Assembly (NCBI GenBank): GCA_024180945.1
Contig: JAKSGN010000022.1
Coordinates: 248,001-312,000, forward strand
Origin: Macrophomina tecta
Lineage: Eukaryota > Ascomycota > Dothideomycetes > Botryosphaeriales > Botryosphaeriaceae
Length of the DNA stretch: 64,000 nt
Reading direction: 5' to 3'
Made by a program: the position numbers and the translations under genes. The notes beneath the pieces are model-generated. The model was not told where the DNA came from, searched no databases, and saw nothing but the letters and a program-made list of their open reading frames with translations. Positions 11,339 to 20,792 of the stretch are shown piece by piece. Position 1 is the stretch's first letter. Every line of letters begins with the position of its first letter.

Positions 11339-11450
11339 ATGTGGATTTGGATCAGCAAAATCAAGAGAAGTGTGGGTTTGGATTAGGGCAATTGGTAGAG
11401 GTGTGGATTTGGACCAAGCTTGTTTAGACATGTGGATTCAGATTTTGGAC
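11339..11450. repeat. iterated GTGTGGATTTGGA-type motifs inside the right MULE end
   Basis: Four variants of RTGTGGATTYNGAT occur between 11339 and 11450. Three more related copies lie in each 76-bp inverted repeat. Such iterated subterminal motifs are the usual form of transposase-binding sites in MULEs and hATs. Function here is inference. Confidence 0.55.
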
Positions 11451-12279
11451 TATTTTACTAAGGAACTAGGGAAACTTGTGATCTTAGACGACTTTATACG
11501 TGTCTTCAACGAAGGGAGTAAGGCGCCTCATTCCATTGGAGGATGCGTTCAGGCGCTAGGGCGCGTGTATGCGCGCGTAGGGCGGGGCGGAAAGGTCAAC
11601 ACCGTGCCAAGACTTACGATAGGGTGGTGATCCTAGAGGCAGTGGCGGCGTATACGAGGCGACCCTGGTCTGTGCTCGACCGCTAAGAAATTAGCGGCGC
11701 CAAGCGACAGCGCACGGTTGCGGCCTATCCACGGAGGTGTGGATTCAGAGCGGGTGTGTGGATTTGGTGAATTTGACCCTCTGAGGTGTGGATTTCGAAT
11801 TTACCCCTTGTTGGATTGTGTTGAGTGAAGAGTAGTGAGGTCAGAAAAGAGAGTAGATTCTGCCTGTCTCCTGAGAGGGAGGTAAGTAGGCTTGCTTATA
11901 TACATAAATGAGTGCTTGAATAACCGAGGGGAATAAAAGCCGATATTGCTATCCGAAGCTTGTGAAGATGAGGAGTAGTGAGGAGGTGGCAAAGAGTAGA
12001 TGCTGATCTGAGGCAGTAAGACAAAAATAGTTTGACACTAATATTGACATTCCCGGTTTCACAAGGATAAAGTTGATTGGATCTTAGTGTGAGCTTCCTG
12101 ATGGTCAAACTGCTTCTTGTATGTAACGCAGCAGGATAGCAACGGGTAGGTTTGTAGCGAAAGCGGAGAAGACAATTTCGATCTCGGTTGACCTGTGTTG
12201 CCTTCCTCGCATATCCCATTGCCACGCAGCCTGAGGCTCGGACTGGTGTCTTTGAAGACATTATTGTAATGATATTTCC

Positions 12280-13308
12280 CTATTGTCTCGCTTCATTTAC
12301 ATGATAGATAAAGCTACTGATATCGTTGCTCAAGATTGTAGACCAAACCTCATAGGACTTCGTATACTGGTTTCCCTCCGTGGTAGTCTTATTCGCCAAC
12401 CGTCCATGAAGCACTTGCATCCTTGATAATTCCTGAAGAAGCAATGCGTTGCACAAAGCTGCTCCATCGTCGACGCCCACAGTGAAACTTCCCAATCGAA
12501 CGGTTGGAAGCTCGGCGCCATGCCTGCCGACGCTCCACCTCCCAAACGCCCACGCTTCCCGAAGGAGAAATATGGACTTTTGGAGAATGAGGAAGACTGA
12601 AAGCATTATTGTGTGATCGATTCGGCAGCTGCAGGCGACAAAGTCGTTGATGGTGCTCACAATCTCACCAACGCGCAAGAAGATGGAGTCGGCACCGGAA
12701 TCTCCGCACACGGGATACTTCAATTCTTCAGCCTTCCTCACAATCGAGGAAACGCAATGGCACGGAACAGCGTTGGCCTCCAGTGCGGGTGAGGGTTCGG
12801 ATGATGGCCCAGAGTGTTTGGTCGTGGGGGGATGGAGCTCTGGGCACGTGATGTGTTCATAGGAGAACAATGGCGTTGGGTGCTTGACTAGAGAGTCGGG
12901 CGTCATGACAGACGCGGCGGGATCCGAGGGGCTGAAAAATAGCTCATCCCAGTTGATATCAACAGGAGGCGTAAGGGCCAAGTTATCGGTATGTATTGGG
13001 TTCTCGGCTGCAGATTTCTCTTCGTTTGGAACAATCTCGGGCAGCGGGGACATGGTGATGACGGCGTTTAAGGTCCGTTTGCGCCGGTTCCTGGACTTTG
13101 ATCCTGGTGTGCGACCGATTGGCAAAGAGGAACTCCGCTTGCAAGGGAGCTTGCGAGTTTTGCAGCGGACGCATGGAACGGAACCATCATGGACGCATTT
13201 TACCTTGGACCGGTGGCATGCGTCACATGATGTACGCAGGTGTTGGCGCGTCTGCTTACAGTTATCTCTTGTCCTCGTAATGGTAGACATGAATCCAGGC
13301 AAAGTCAT
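12280..13308 (-). CDS. Zn2Cys6 transcription factor, AflR-like
   Basis: A single exon codes for 342 aa when started at ATG 13308 (context AAACATG). The open frame continues upstream to 13584, but the added 92 residues have no similarity to the family. The Zn2Cys6 cluster is at C28, C31, C38, C46, C49 and C56 with spacing C-x2-C-x6-C-x7-C-x2-C-x6-C (CDACHRSKVKC then CVRCKTRKLPC). It is followed by a basic linker. The C-terminal half contains CSCRIDHTIMLSVFLILQKS and LLLQELSRMQVLHGRL, resembling the AflR regulatory domain (PF08493) of aflatoxin/sterigmatocystin-type and anthraquinone cluster regulators. The adjacent scytalone dehydratase-like and SDR genes share a promoter with two CGG-N3-CCG sites (14784-14823), so this protein is the likely local activator. 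Function is inferred; the zinc cluster itself is plain. Confidence 0.82.
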   Translation of the reverse strand: MTLPGFMSTITRTRDNCKQTRQHLRTSCDACHRSKVKCVHDGSVPCVRCKTRKLPCKRSSSLPIGRTPGSKSRNRRKRTLNAVITMSPLPEIVPNEEKSAAENPIHTDNLALTPPVDINWDELFFSPSDPAASVMTPDSLVKHPTPLFSYEHITCPELHPPTTKHSGPSSEPSPALEANAVPCHCVSSIVRKAEELKYPVCGDSGADSIFLRVGEIVSTINDFVACSCRIDHTIMLSVFLILQKSIFLLREAWAFGRWSVGRHGAELPTVRLGSFTVGVDDGAALCNALLLQELSRMQVLHGRLANKTTTEGNQYTKSYEVWSTILSNDISSFIYHVNEARQ

Positions 13309-13995
13309 GTTTTGAAAACAAAGTGTGATGAAATAAATATATTTACTCAGGAATCTTGCGTTTTGCATGCCCAACCGCACTGCGTCCCTGACCAACAAGA
13401 AGGCTTCATACAGCGCTGCCCTTACCAGAGCAGGATCAGCTGCTGAGTCGGTCCCCCAAATCTCTATTTGAGCGTTGTTGGCGCACAATGGCGAGTTCGG
13501 CTTTTGGAGATGCCCGAATAGCGCAGATCCCGGCGAGTTGGTTACTATCAACACTGGTAGCCTTGACGTAATTCCCGATGACAACGGACACCGGGTTGCC
13601 GGTTCGCCCTAAAGCTCGCTCAGTCTAGGTGTACTCGGATGCATGAGCTGCATGAGAGGCATTTGCCTTTTCTTGTGGCACTGATATCGGGATTACCTTA
13701 GGGTTTGCTGCTGGTTGCTCGAGATAGAGCTCGTGGTGATACGCGTCTGGCATGATTTTGTCCTGTTCCCGTAGGACTTGCTTTTTGAAAGCACCATCTT
13801 CAGCAGTTCATACCACGTTTCGTAAAAGCTATTTCATGGCCATTATAGTGCTTCACGAACTTCCCTACGCAATCATAGCTGTCTTGAAACGGCCCTCGTA
13901 GGGCGGTAAACTTGGCAAGATTTACTCAACACATCTCACATCGGCAGAAGGCACGGCCCCGGAATCCATAGATGTTTCCGAAATTGTGTACGCAT
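13309..13995. other. intergenic region, no gene recognised
   Basis: This lies between the regulator start and the 3' end of the scytalone dehydratase-like gene. It should contain the regulator's promoter. The frame read back from the regulator (to 13584) is open but resembles nothing known. No repeats or RNA genes were recognised. Confidence 0.5.
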
Positions 13996-14657
13996 TTACT
14001 GCTTGCCTGCACTACCTCTAAAGACCTGGTGGAATTCATACTCATTCCAGCGAACATTGGTGTGTATTCCCGCCCATTTCCACGCGCCATCCACTCTCCT
14101 GAAAGTCTTGGTGATAACACCGTGCCCGTGGCCTTTCGCGACAACCTCCTTGCGCTCGTCATCCCAACGCTGATGGGCCGCCCTTGCTTGAAAATGACCC
14201 ACAATTTCCGTGTCCGAAAGCTTCTCCCATTTTGCCGCGCCGAGCATATGCTGCGAATCAATAGCGAGATCACCGAGGAAAAGCGGGTTCTTCATCATCT
14301 CAACAAAATCGTCGGCGGGGAGCTTGTCAGAAGTCGCATTGTTGACGCCGGCATAGCGTACCTTGTGTCTTGTCAGCATCATGCTAATCCCACTCATCGC
14401 AATAAAGCTTACAGTGAGTGTTGGCGCCAGAATGGCTCGGAGGCGAGACCAGTCCTGAGATACGGTCAGGTTTCCGCTTAGGATCTCGTGAGCTCTGGAC
14501 CGACCTTTTCGTCGTAGCTTTCTGCCCACTCAAAAGCGAGCTCATTCGCCGCAAGCCATTCTTCAGTTCGTCCGACCTGAGCTGACCGGTTTCGGGAATA
14601 TTTCGATACGCAAGCGGGAGTAAACTGACCTTCAAACGTCGGTTTCGCTGCTGCCAT
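13996..14657 (-). CDS. scytalone dehydratase-like protein (3 exons)
   Basis: Minus-strand exons 14657-14505, 14454-14413 and 14361-13996 give 186 aa, close to the usual 170-190 aa of PF02982. Intron 1 (50 nt) starts GTCGGT and has branch CCTGAC. Intron 2 (51 nt) has donor GTAAGC and branch GCTGAC. Splicing yields EWAESYDEKDWSRLRAILAP, TVRYAGV and LPADDFVEMM, in family order. Against the Magnaporthe enzyme, Y48/D49, Y68, H103 and H128 match the substrate-binding tyrosines, the aspartate and the two catalytic histidines. The positions of S129 and N131 are instead G146 and I148. The protein therefore may dehydrate another polyketide, as proposed for the related proteins of monodictyphenone and cladofulvin clusters. 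It is divergently transcribed from the SDR at 15024. Confidence 0.85.
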
Positions 14658-14783
14658 TTGTCCGGCAGTCCGAGCAAAGATTGACGATTTACGAATATGC
14701 TACGAAAATTCCTCAACTACGAGAACATAGAGGTACATGGGCCAGTCTTAATATCGGGAATAGAGATCCAAGGCATGGGTGCG

Positions 14784-14823
14784 CGGAGTCCGAGATTCTT
14801 AGCCCGATGCATCTCGGAGTCCG
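14784..14823. promoter_or_regulatory. two CGGAGTCCG sites in a divergent promoter (candidate Zn2Cys6 targets)
   Basis: The palindromic CGG-N3-CCG sequence CGGAGTCCG occurs at 14784-14792 and 14815-14823, 31 bp apart (about three helical turns). They lie in the 366-bp region between the starts of the dehydratase-like gene (minus) and the SDR (plus). With flanks they read GCGGAGTCCGA and TCGGAGTCCGC, each matching five of the six fixed bases of the AflR consensus TCG(N5)CGA. The neighbouring AflR-like gene is the obvious candidate regulator. Binding is untested inference. Confidence 0.5.
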
Positions 14824-15379
14824 CAAAGGCGGTGAAGCAACATCGACGGACGCAGAACCCACGCGCATCACGAGTCAGTCGTCGGAGGATCTCCCGCCAA
14901 CCGTTCATATGTAGTGTTTGTCATCGACGGGTGCAGAAGAGATAGGAAGGGGAAAGGAGAAGACAACAATCAAGAGTTTCGCCCCTGCCCTGGCCCCTTC
15001 CAAAGTAACTCCTACAGGCAAACATGACAGAATCACACAGTCCAGGCCGTCTTGACGGAAAGGTCGCACTAATCACAGGCTCCAGCCGCGGAATCGGAGC
15101 CGCCATAGCCAGCGAGCTCGCATCAAGGGGGGCATCCGTCGTGCTTAACTCCCGCACCCTGGACGCGGCGAGCGCGACAGCCGCGACCATCGAGTCGAGC
15201 ACGGGCAGCGACGCCATCGCGGTCGCGGGCGACATGACCAAGCTAGCCGACATCAGGCACCTCTTCGAGGCCGCCAAGGCGCGCTTCGGCCGCCTGGACA
15301 TCGTCGTGTCGAACTCGGGCGTCGAGCACTTCGGCGCGATCGCGGCCGTCAGCGAGGAGGCCTTCGACCGCGTCTTCAG

Positions 15380-18103
15380 CAGACATCCCAATAATAAATA
15401 AATACATAATATTGACATATTCTTATGTATTCATTGGCAGATCCTAATATTATTATCGATTGCTAAGCTTATCAATAATTATTAATATAAAACTGAAGCG
15501 CCATGCATGTCGTCGTTGCCGCCAGCAATATCCATGACCTTACCATCTACTGCCACGTAGACTTTGCGGACCAAGTCATTCTTCACCCAGTTGCTCAGGC
15601 ATTGAAGCTTCTCGATAGTATCAGGCGAGAGCCGTGCCCTGTCCCAAGAAATTGTCCGCCTTGCGCAAGAGAATACCCGTTCCGGATCGTCGGACATCGC
15701 CGGCACACTTAGTATGTCAATGGCCAATTGGTGTAAACGTGGATACTCAATCCTCTGTTCTTCTCGACACCACCATTCAAGCGGTGTTTTGGTCGTCATA
15801 GGTCTTGGCGGAGAATTGACGAATTTTTCGAATTCATCCTCATCTCCGGGTTCATCCAAGACACTCATTGACTGCTTGATACGCTCGTACGGTGTTACTT
15901 CCCGTCGTTCGTCGTTCAGCCGAGCCGCGGACTCCGACGGGAGTGGCCGGTCCTTGTACTTCGCCCAATGCTGCCGTGCACCAGCAATAGCGGTCTGCCT
16001 CCATTCCTCTGCCCAGTGGCGGTCAAGGTACCTCCGGCGCTTTTCTGGATGGAGCAATAATGCCGTGGCATATATTGGGTTTCTGTCACTCTCTTCATAA
16101 TACTTCGAGAGAACCCACCAACCCATGTGAATGGAATGAACCATACGCGCGTTGCTGGCGTATTTGCCCTGCTTTAACATCAGTCCAGGTCTGGTAATCG
16201 ATCGAGCCGTCCATGGCTTACCTTGGCATTCTCAAACTGCATGAAAAGAATATCCATATTCTCTAGCACCTGATCTATTGATGCCCACTCCATTTGCTGC
16301 TCCAAGGTCGCTTGGTAAAACGGCTGCAAGAACTCGTGAGTCATTTTGAGTACTTGCCAATCATCATGTGTGGGGATGTCGTCTTCCAGCTCGTTGTGGT
16401 ATTGGTTGAGGAATATTGACAATGGACCCTCTTGGCTGATAGCCGCATCAAGCAACTTGAACCATGAGTTCCAACGGGTGATATTGTCAATTCCAAGCGC
16501 CTTTTCTGCAATGTCATCCCATGCATCGTTGCGCACTGTGGAATTACGGATGAACACCGCAATGTTGTGGAGTTTACCCATTGGGCCGATGCTCCGCCAG
16601 CCGGCAGTGTCATGGCGTTTCTTGCGCCTGTCGTGACTCTTGTGACAAGTGTTCGACTGAATTTGGTCGTGTAACGCGTCCGCAACTGTTACATCATTTA
16701 CCTCGTGTTGCGCCTGCGCAATTGCGGCCTGCAGAGCGTCCTCACTAGTTGCAAAGAGAAAGGCTTGAAGGGACAAGTTAATGATGTGGCCGGCACACCG
16801 CGTTCGAGAGGACACTGGGTCAAGTGTAAGGCCGTACTCTTGCGACAGCTCAACAGCAAGTTGGCGGAGACAGGTGTCATTCTTTGCGTCATTGTCCCCA
16901 GTGAAGTAGCCGATTCGGGGCGCTAAGTGGTACTGTCGGATAATCGTCATCAAGTGAGGTGCCATAGCCGTGCCGGCGTGAGAGCGGCGGAGGTTTGGTA
17001 GCCCTAGCAATGCTTTCCGAGGTTTGTAGGCCTCGTCAACCCATTGGGCGTGAACAGCGATATAGGCCTTCCGCTGAGGAGAAGACCATACGTCCATAGC
17101 AATGTGTACGAGGCTCCGGGCACGTTCTAGCCATTCCTTTACGGATTGTTGATGCGCATCGTAGGCCCTATCCAAGTCCGCCGCAACTGTGCTACCGGAA
17201 TCAGTTAGGAACTCTTCAACGGCAGGGTTTATCGCGGCCAGAAGTGCCTGGTATTCCGGCCAGGTTACGAAGTTGAGCGGTAAATGTTTATGTGCGGATA
17301 GCAACATCTGTGCCTCTCGAAAGGCATCGACATTGATTACACTCCGTAGAGTGTTCATCTCATTCTCCTGACTTGCTGCAGCCGCTTGCCGGTTGTTCTT
17401 GCGAAGGCATTTTCGATGGCTAGTTGGCGCCTGTTTTGAGATTTTGAATCCTCTCGAACAAGTATGTGATGAGCCTTCTCGAGATGATAGCGGGCGTTGC
17501 CAGATATGTGGGTTGACCAGGATGGATTGCGACAACGCGTGCAGTAGTGAAGTAATTTCCCGCTCATAGTACGTGGCTCGTCGCCTTGAGCTTCTCGAAA
17601 GTGATCCCATGTTGATGTGGCTCTCAGTTTCCGTCTCTTGACCGTATGCTGAGCTGACGATGCCTCGGGTTCTGACAGTGTGCTGGCAACTTGTGAGGCA
17701 CTGTCAGAGGGTACCACGGAGGAAGAACTTGACGGGGCATTGGATTGGGGCAGTGAGGATATGTTGACGTCCATTGTCGTGTGTAGAGATATGTCGCTGA
17801 TGTATTACGAACTGCGTACTTGCAACGTGACGGGTATGGCGAGGCAGCAGTTTCGGTTGCTAGGAGTTACAAACATTGGAGTTCACCTCCTATCTAGAGG
17901 CCTGATAAGCAGTAATATGCGTACAAGACTGCAATTTAATCTGAAACACTCTGGGGGAATTGGCGCTGGAAAATAGTGGGCCTATATTATTAATAGTTAA
18001 CAATATATATTTATTGGCAGCGTCTATATTATTATCCTTATGGAAAAGCTTAACAATAAATATGCCCTTAATAATAAATATATATTTATTACTGGGATGT
18101 CTG
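15380..18103 (-). mobile_element. hAT-2, copy A, inserted in the SDR gene
   Basis: Ends are CAGACATCCC on the left and its inverse on the right; the inverted repeat continues with one mismatch to about 21 bp (AATAATAAATA versus AGTAATAAATA). A perfect 8-bp duplication, GTCTTCAG, lies at 15372-15379 and 18104-18111. Both features are diagnostic of hAT insertion. The element is 2724 bp with AT-rich subterminal sequence. It is the same length as copy B (37643-40366). I saw two differences between the copies: G/A at 16373/38636 and C/A at 16560/38823. Confidence 0.97.
15482..17774 (-). pseudogene. hAT transposase of hAT-2 copy A (one frameshift, one intron)
   Basis: Reading starts at ATG 17774. 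A serine-rich N-terminus precedes a BED zinc finger (TWDHFREAQGDEPR, CTRCRNPSW, HISGNARYHLEKAHH). The frame then has to shift by one base near 17380 (around GKRLQQ) to continue as QENEMNTLRSVINVDAFREA. The core includes LVHIAMDVWSSPQRKAYIAV, GYFTGDNDAKND, RCAGHIINLSLQAFLF and GPMGKLHNIAVFIRNS. A 53-nt intron (16221-16169, GTAAGC donor) leads to the C-terminal exon with TPLEWWCREE, YPRLHQLAIDILSVPAMS and DDPERVFSCARRT, the hAT dimerisation domain (PF05699). It ends at 15482. The identical frameshift in copy B means it predates their spread. No plausible intron removes it. Confidence 0.8.
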
Positions 18104-18606
18104 GTCTTCAGCCTCAACACGCGCGGCCAGTTCTTCGTCGCGCAGCAGGCGTACGGCCACCTCGCTGACGGCGGCCGCCTGGTCCTCATGTCGTCCAACT
18201 CGGCGCAGACGGCCATTGCGGAGCACGCCGTCTACTCTGGAAGCAAGGCCGCCGTGGAGGCCTTCGTGCGAAACCTGGCGATGGAGTTCGGCCCGCGCGG
18301 TATCACGGTCAACGCGGTCGCTCCTGGTGGGGTGAAGACGGACATGGCCGCCGAGGCGGGCCACAAATACATCCCCGGCGCCGATCCCACGTGGTCGATG
18401 GAGAAGATCGAGGCCTTCATCTCCTCCAAGACTCCAATGCGGAGAATGGGCCAGCCTTCAGATGTTGCCCGCGCGGTAGCCGCTCTGGTTGGGGATGACG
18501 GCGGCTGGATTAGCGGTGAGTGACGCAAGAACGCGGGAAGACCCTGGTTGGCTGACGTTTCGGCTTAGGTCAAACTATTAAGTTATCCGGAGGAGCAGGC
18601 TTCTAG

Positions 18607-19250
18607 TTGGTTGGGCGTCAATTTGGGAATGTCTCGGAATGTGGAGGATCCGACCCATGAGTCTAGAAATAGCGAAGAGGGCCGTGATGAAGAGAACTGC
18701 TTCTCGTCGGGGAATTTAGGGAAGGAATTGTCCTACGTAGCAACAAATATAAGCTCTGTATATATCAAAACTGGAGCCGAATGGCAATACTTTTGATGGC
18801 AAGAGGACATCAAAAATGAGAACCTATGCAAGGGTGTATACCCTTGAAGCCCATGCAATGCACACACCTCCCGCATTTGAGCACCAGCGTCACAAATAGA
18901 AATATACTTTATTGTCAACGGCCTTAAACTGGTTCCCATGGCATTACGTCTTATTGGGGCGCTCGAAGAAAGGCGTTATGTGGAAAGGAACCATAAATTC
19001 TACTCAGAACTCAGAATAATCATATACAGTGACGCGTATCGAGCTTCCACTGCTTAGTTTCAGGTAAAGCATGAGAGTAGAGGAGCTGCTCCTTTAAATC
19101 CCTCAAAGTGATGCCAAGAATATAGTCCTCCGTTTACTAATTGACAGACGCGGCTATTGGTACCTGAACGGTCCGTTTTTCCCCCTTCCTAGTTCACATC
19201 GAGAGTCTAAATTTCACAGAGCCTCCTCATACACAAGTTAACCTGTACAC
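18607..19250. other. intergenic region, no gene recognised
   Basis: This is the 3'-3' space between the SDR remnant (plus) and the NmrA-like gene (minus). It should hold both terminators. No conserved coding sequence or repeat was seen. Confidence 0.5.
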
Positions 19251-20434
19251 TCACTTCAAGCCAGCAAAGGCAGGGACCGACTTGATATAATTCTCCCACG
19301 TAGTCGGCGGCTCTTCCAGCAACTGTGACAAAATGTTAGTGTACCGCCTAAATCACGCGTATTCGGGAAGAGTTGAGCTTACGCCTAGGCTAAAGTCAAG
19401 GGAATCGCCCCCGTAGTACCCAAACTCGGGGATCAGCCTCATATTCTGCAGCATTTCCTCCTGCACGGGCTCCGGCAGGCCCTGCGATGTCAGGATGCCC
19501 TTGAACGCCTCATGCGGCAGCTGCGCAAAGTACGCCCCGTCGCCCGTCTCGGGATACATGGCCTTGAAGCCCGAGAGGATTTCCGTTGGAGTGTAGTACT
19601 TGGTCGCGCCGTACACCCTCTTTCCGAGGGTTAGTTCGGGCTTGTTGAAGATGGCCTTGACGAAGATCCCTGTGTCTTTCTCTGCGGCGAAGAGAGGGAT
19701 GGGGGCATCGCTTGGCATTGGCAGCGCAAGGCCCCACTTTCCGTCCGGCATCTGGCGGAGACTAGCGCCGGGGAGATTGGACATGAAGAAGCCGGCGAGG
19801 AAGAATGTCGCGGGAATGTTGAGGGAGCGGATATATTCCTCGACTTCGGCTTTGCCGTCGAAGTGGTAAACGTTTGGCAGGACACCGCCGCTGACTATTC
19901 GATGGGTACGTAAGTGAGTGTTATGGGGCGCTGTTTCGGGGTGCTTACGCTTCTTGACGTTCAGCAAACTGCTCCAAACCAGATGCTTGACACCTTCTTC
20001 CTGATTCCTCGGTCAGCAAACATTAACACTTACACAAGCGGACGAGGGAACCCTTTACATTGCTTGCATCAGCAATTCTCTTTCCCTGTGCAATTTCCGT
20101 CTCCATGTTCAAGGTCTCCCAGAAGTTGGTGACACCGAAAACTCCATATGCTCCTCTGACTGCCTCACGCACAGACTTGTAGTCATTGAGGTCGGCCTCG
20201 AGGAACGAGTCAGCTGCACGAAACTAGTCCAGATTTTTGGGCGAGCATATTACTTACGGTCACCACCTCAGCGCCTCTTGCCGCAAGTGCCTGCGCTGAT
20301 TCCTTCTTCGCGTCTCGGGAGATGGCCCTGATGTGGTATTTTGCTGCCGCTGCCTTATCGGAGAGGATGCTATCCACAACAGACCCTCCCTGCTTGCCAG
20401 TAGCGCCAAAAACGACCAGGGTCTTCTTAGACAT
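19251..20434 (-). CDS. NmrA-like NAD(P)-binding oxidoreductase (about 5 exons)
   Basis: Minus-strand exons are 20434-20258, about 20223-20059, 20000-19949, 19894-19383 and 19322-19251, about 325 aa. The start MSKKTLVVFGATGKQGGSVV is the Rossmann glycine motif of NmrA proteins (PF05368). It is followed by VFGVTNFWETLNMETEIAQG, KHLVWSSLLNVKK, GGVLPNVYHFDGKAEVEEYI and ATFFLAGFFMSN. Introns 2-4 have good donors, GCTGAC or ACTAAC branches and in-phase ends. Intron 1 is odd: the TAG acceptor leaves only 34 nt, while the CAG acceptor (44 nt) breaks the frame by one base. This could mean a mutation. A longer start at 20509 is possible. The Copia left LTR begins 118 bp upstream of the start, so the promoter is displaced. 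NmrA-type proteins occur in many polyketide clusters; substrate unknown. Confidence 0.75.
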
Positions 20435-20551
20435 TGTGGATGAACTAAGTAAGCGAGAACCGAGTATGGAGCGGAATAATCTGGTAAAACGCATTGAATT
20501 GGAAACCATGATACAAACTATGAGGAAGAAGACTATATGGAGGTGTCAACC

Positions 20552-20779
20552 TGTCAGACTATTTTGCCTTATTGCTACAGATCAGCATCTACTCTTTGCC
20601 ACCTCCTCACTACTCCTCATCTTCACAAGCTTCGGATAGCAATATCGGCTTCTATTCTCCTCGGTTATTCAAGCACTCATTTATGTATATAAGCAAAGCA
20701 TACCTACCTCCCTCTCAGGAGACAGGCAGAATCTACTCTCTTTCTGACCTCACTACTCTTCACTCACCCAAATTCAACA
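20552..20779 (+). repeat. Copia left LTR
   Basis: 228 bp, TG...CA ends, with a TATATAAGC promoter-like box at about 20687. It reads the same as the right LTR and is closely related to the solo LTR at 11809-12037. Confidence 0.97.
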
Positions 20780-20792
20780 GTTATGAGCCCGG
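20780..20792 (+). other. primer-binding site (half tRNA-iMet type)
   Basis: GTTATGAGCCCGG directly abuts the LTR. Its complement corresponds to the anticodon loop and stem (GGGCTCATAAC) of eukaryotic initiator tRNA. This indicates priming from an internal tRNA site as in copia, not from the tRNA 3' end. Confidence 0.7.

Larger units (their letters stand above)
8718..11807 (+). mobile_element. MULE (Mutator-like element) with 76-bp inverted repeats
   Basis: Perfect 76-bp terminal inverted repeats start with GGGGTAAATTCGAAATCC and lie at 8718-8793 and 11732-11807. They are flanked by a perfect 9-bp target duplication, TTGTTGGAT, at 8709-8717 and 11808-11816. Nine bp is the usual duplication for Mutator-like elements. 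The element is 3090 bp and contains a degenerate MULE transposase. Identical inverted repeats argue that insertion is not ancient, although the coding frame has four stops. The insertion point is eight bases inside a solo LTR. Confidence 0.96.
8705..12042 (-). repeat. Copia-family solo LTR, split by a MULE, with 5-bp target duplication
   Basis: The sequence 11809-12037 is the reverse complement of the 228-bp LTR of the Copia at 20552-25883, with scattered differences. Its first eight bases (TGTTGGAT) are also present at 8710-8717, on the other side of the MULE. Outside the LTR the direct repeat CTAAT lies at 8705-8709 and 12038-12042, the expected 5-bp duplication. No internal Copia sequence remains, so this is a solo LTR formed by LTR-LTR recombination before the MULE arrived. 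It is transcribed on the minus strand relative to the family. Confidence 0.92.
15024..18606 (+). pseudogene. trihydroxynaphthalene reductase-like SDR, split by hAT-2
   Basis: The coding parts are 15024-15379, 18112-18515 and 18569-18606. A 2724-bp hAT plus one copy of its 8-bp duplication interrupts the gene after codon 118. Without it the frame is continuous (RVFS to LNTRGQFF), giving 265 aa. The last intron (18516-18568) has donor GTGAGT and branch GCTGAC. Family marks are the nucleotide-binding motif TGSSRGIG near residue 20, NSGVEHFG, the S-Y-K triad (LMSSNSAQTAIAEHAVYSGSK) and AVAPGGVKTDM, typical of 1,3,8-trihydroxynaphthalene/versicolorin ketoreductases (NADPH-dependent). No other lesion is visible, so the knockout looks recent. 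Transcripts would have to splice out or terminate in the transposon. It pairs divergently with the scytalone dehydratase-like gene. Confidence 0.9.

Noticed and set aside
13309..13584. N-terminal extension of the Zn2Cys6 regulator
   Set aside because: Open but without family similarity; zinc clusters are normally near the N-terminus and ATG 13308 has a better context.
20437..20509. longer NmrA-like start with a possible mitochondrial presequence
   Set aside because: NmrA proteins normally begin directly at the Rossmann motif; the extension runs close to the Copia and may be 5' UTR.
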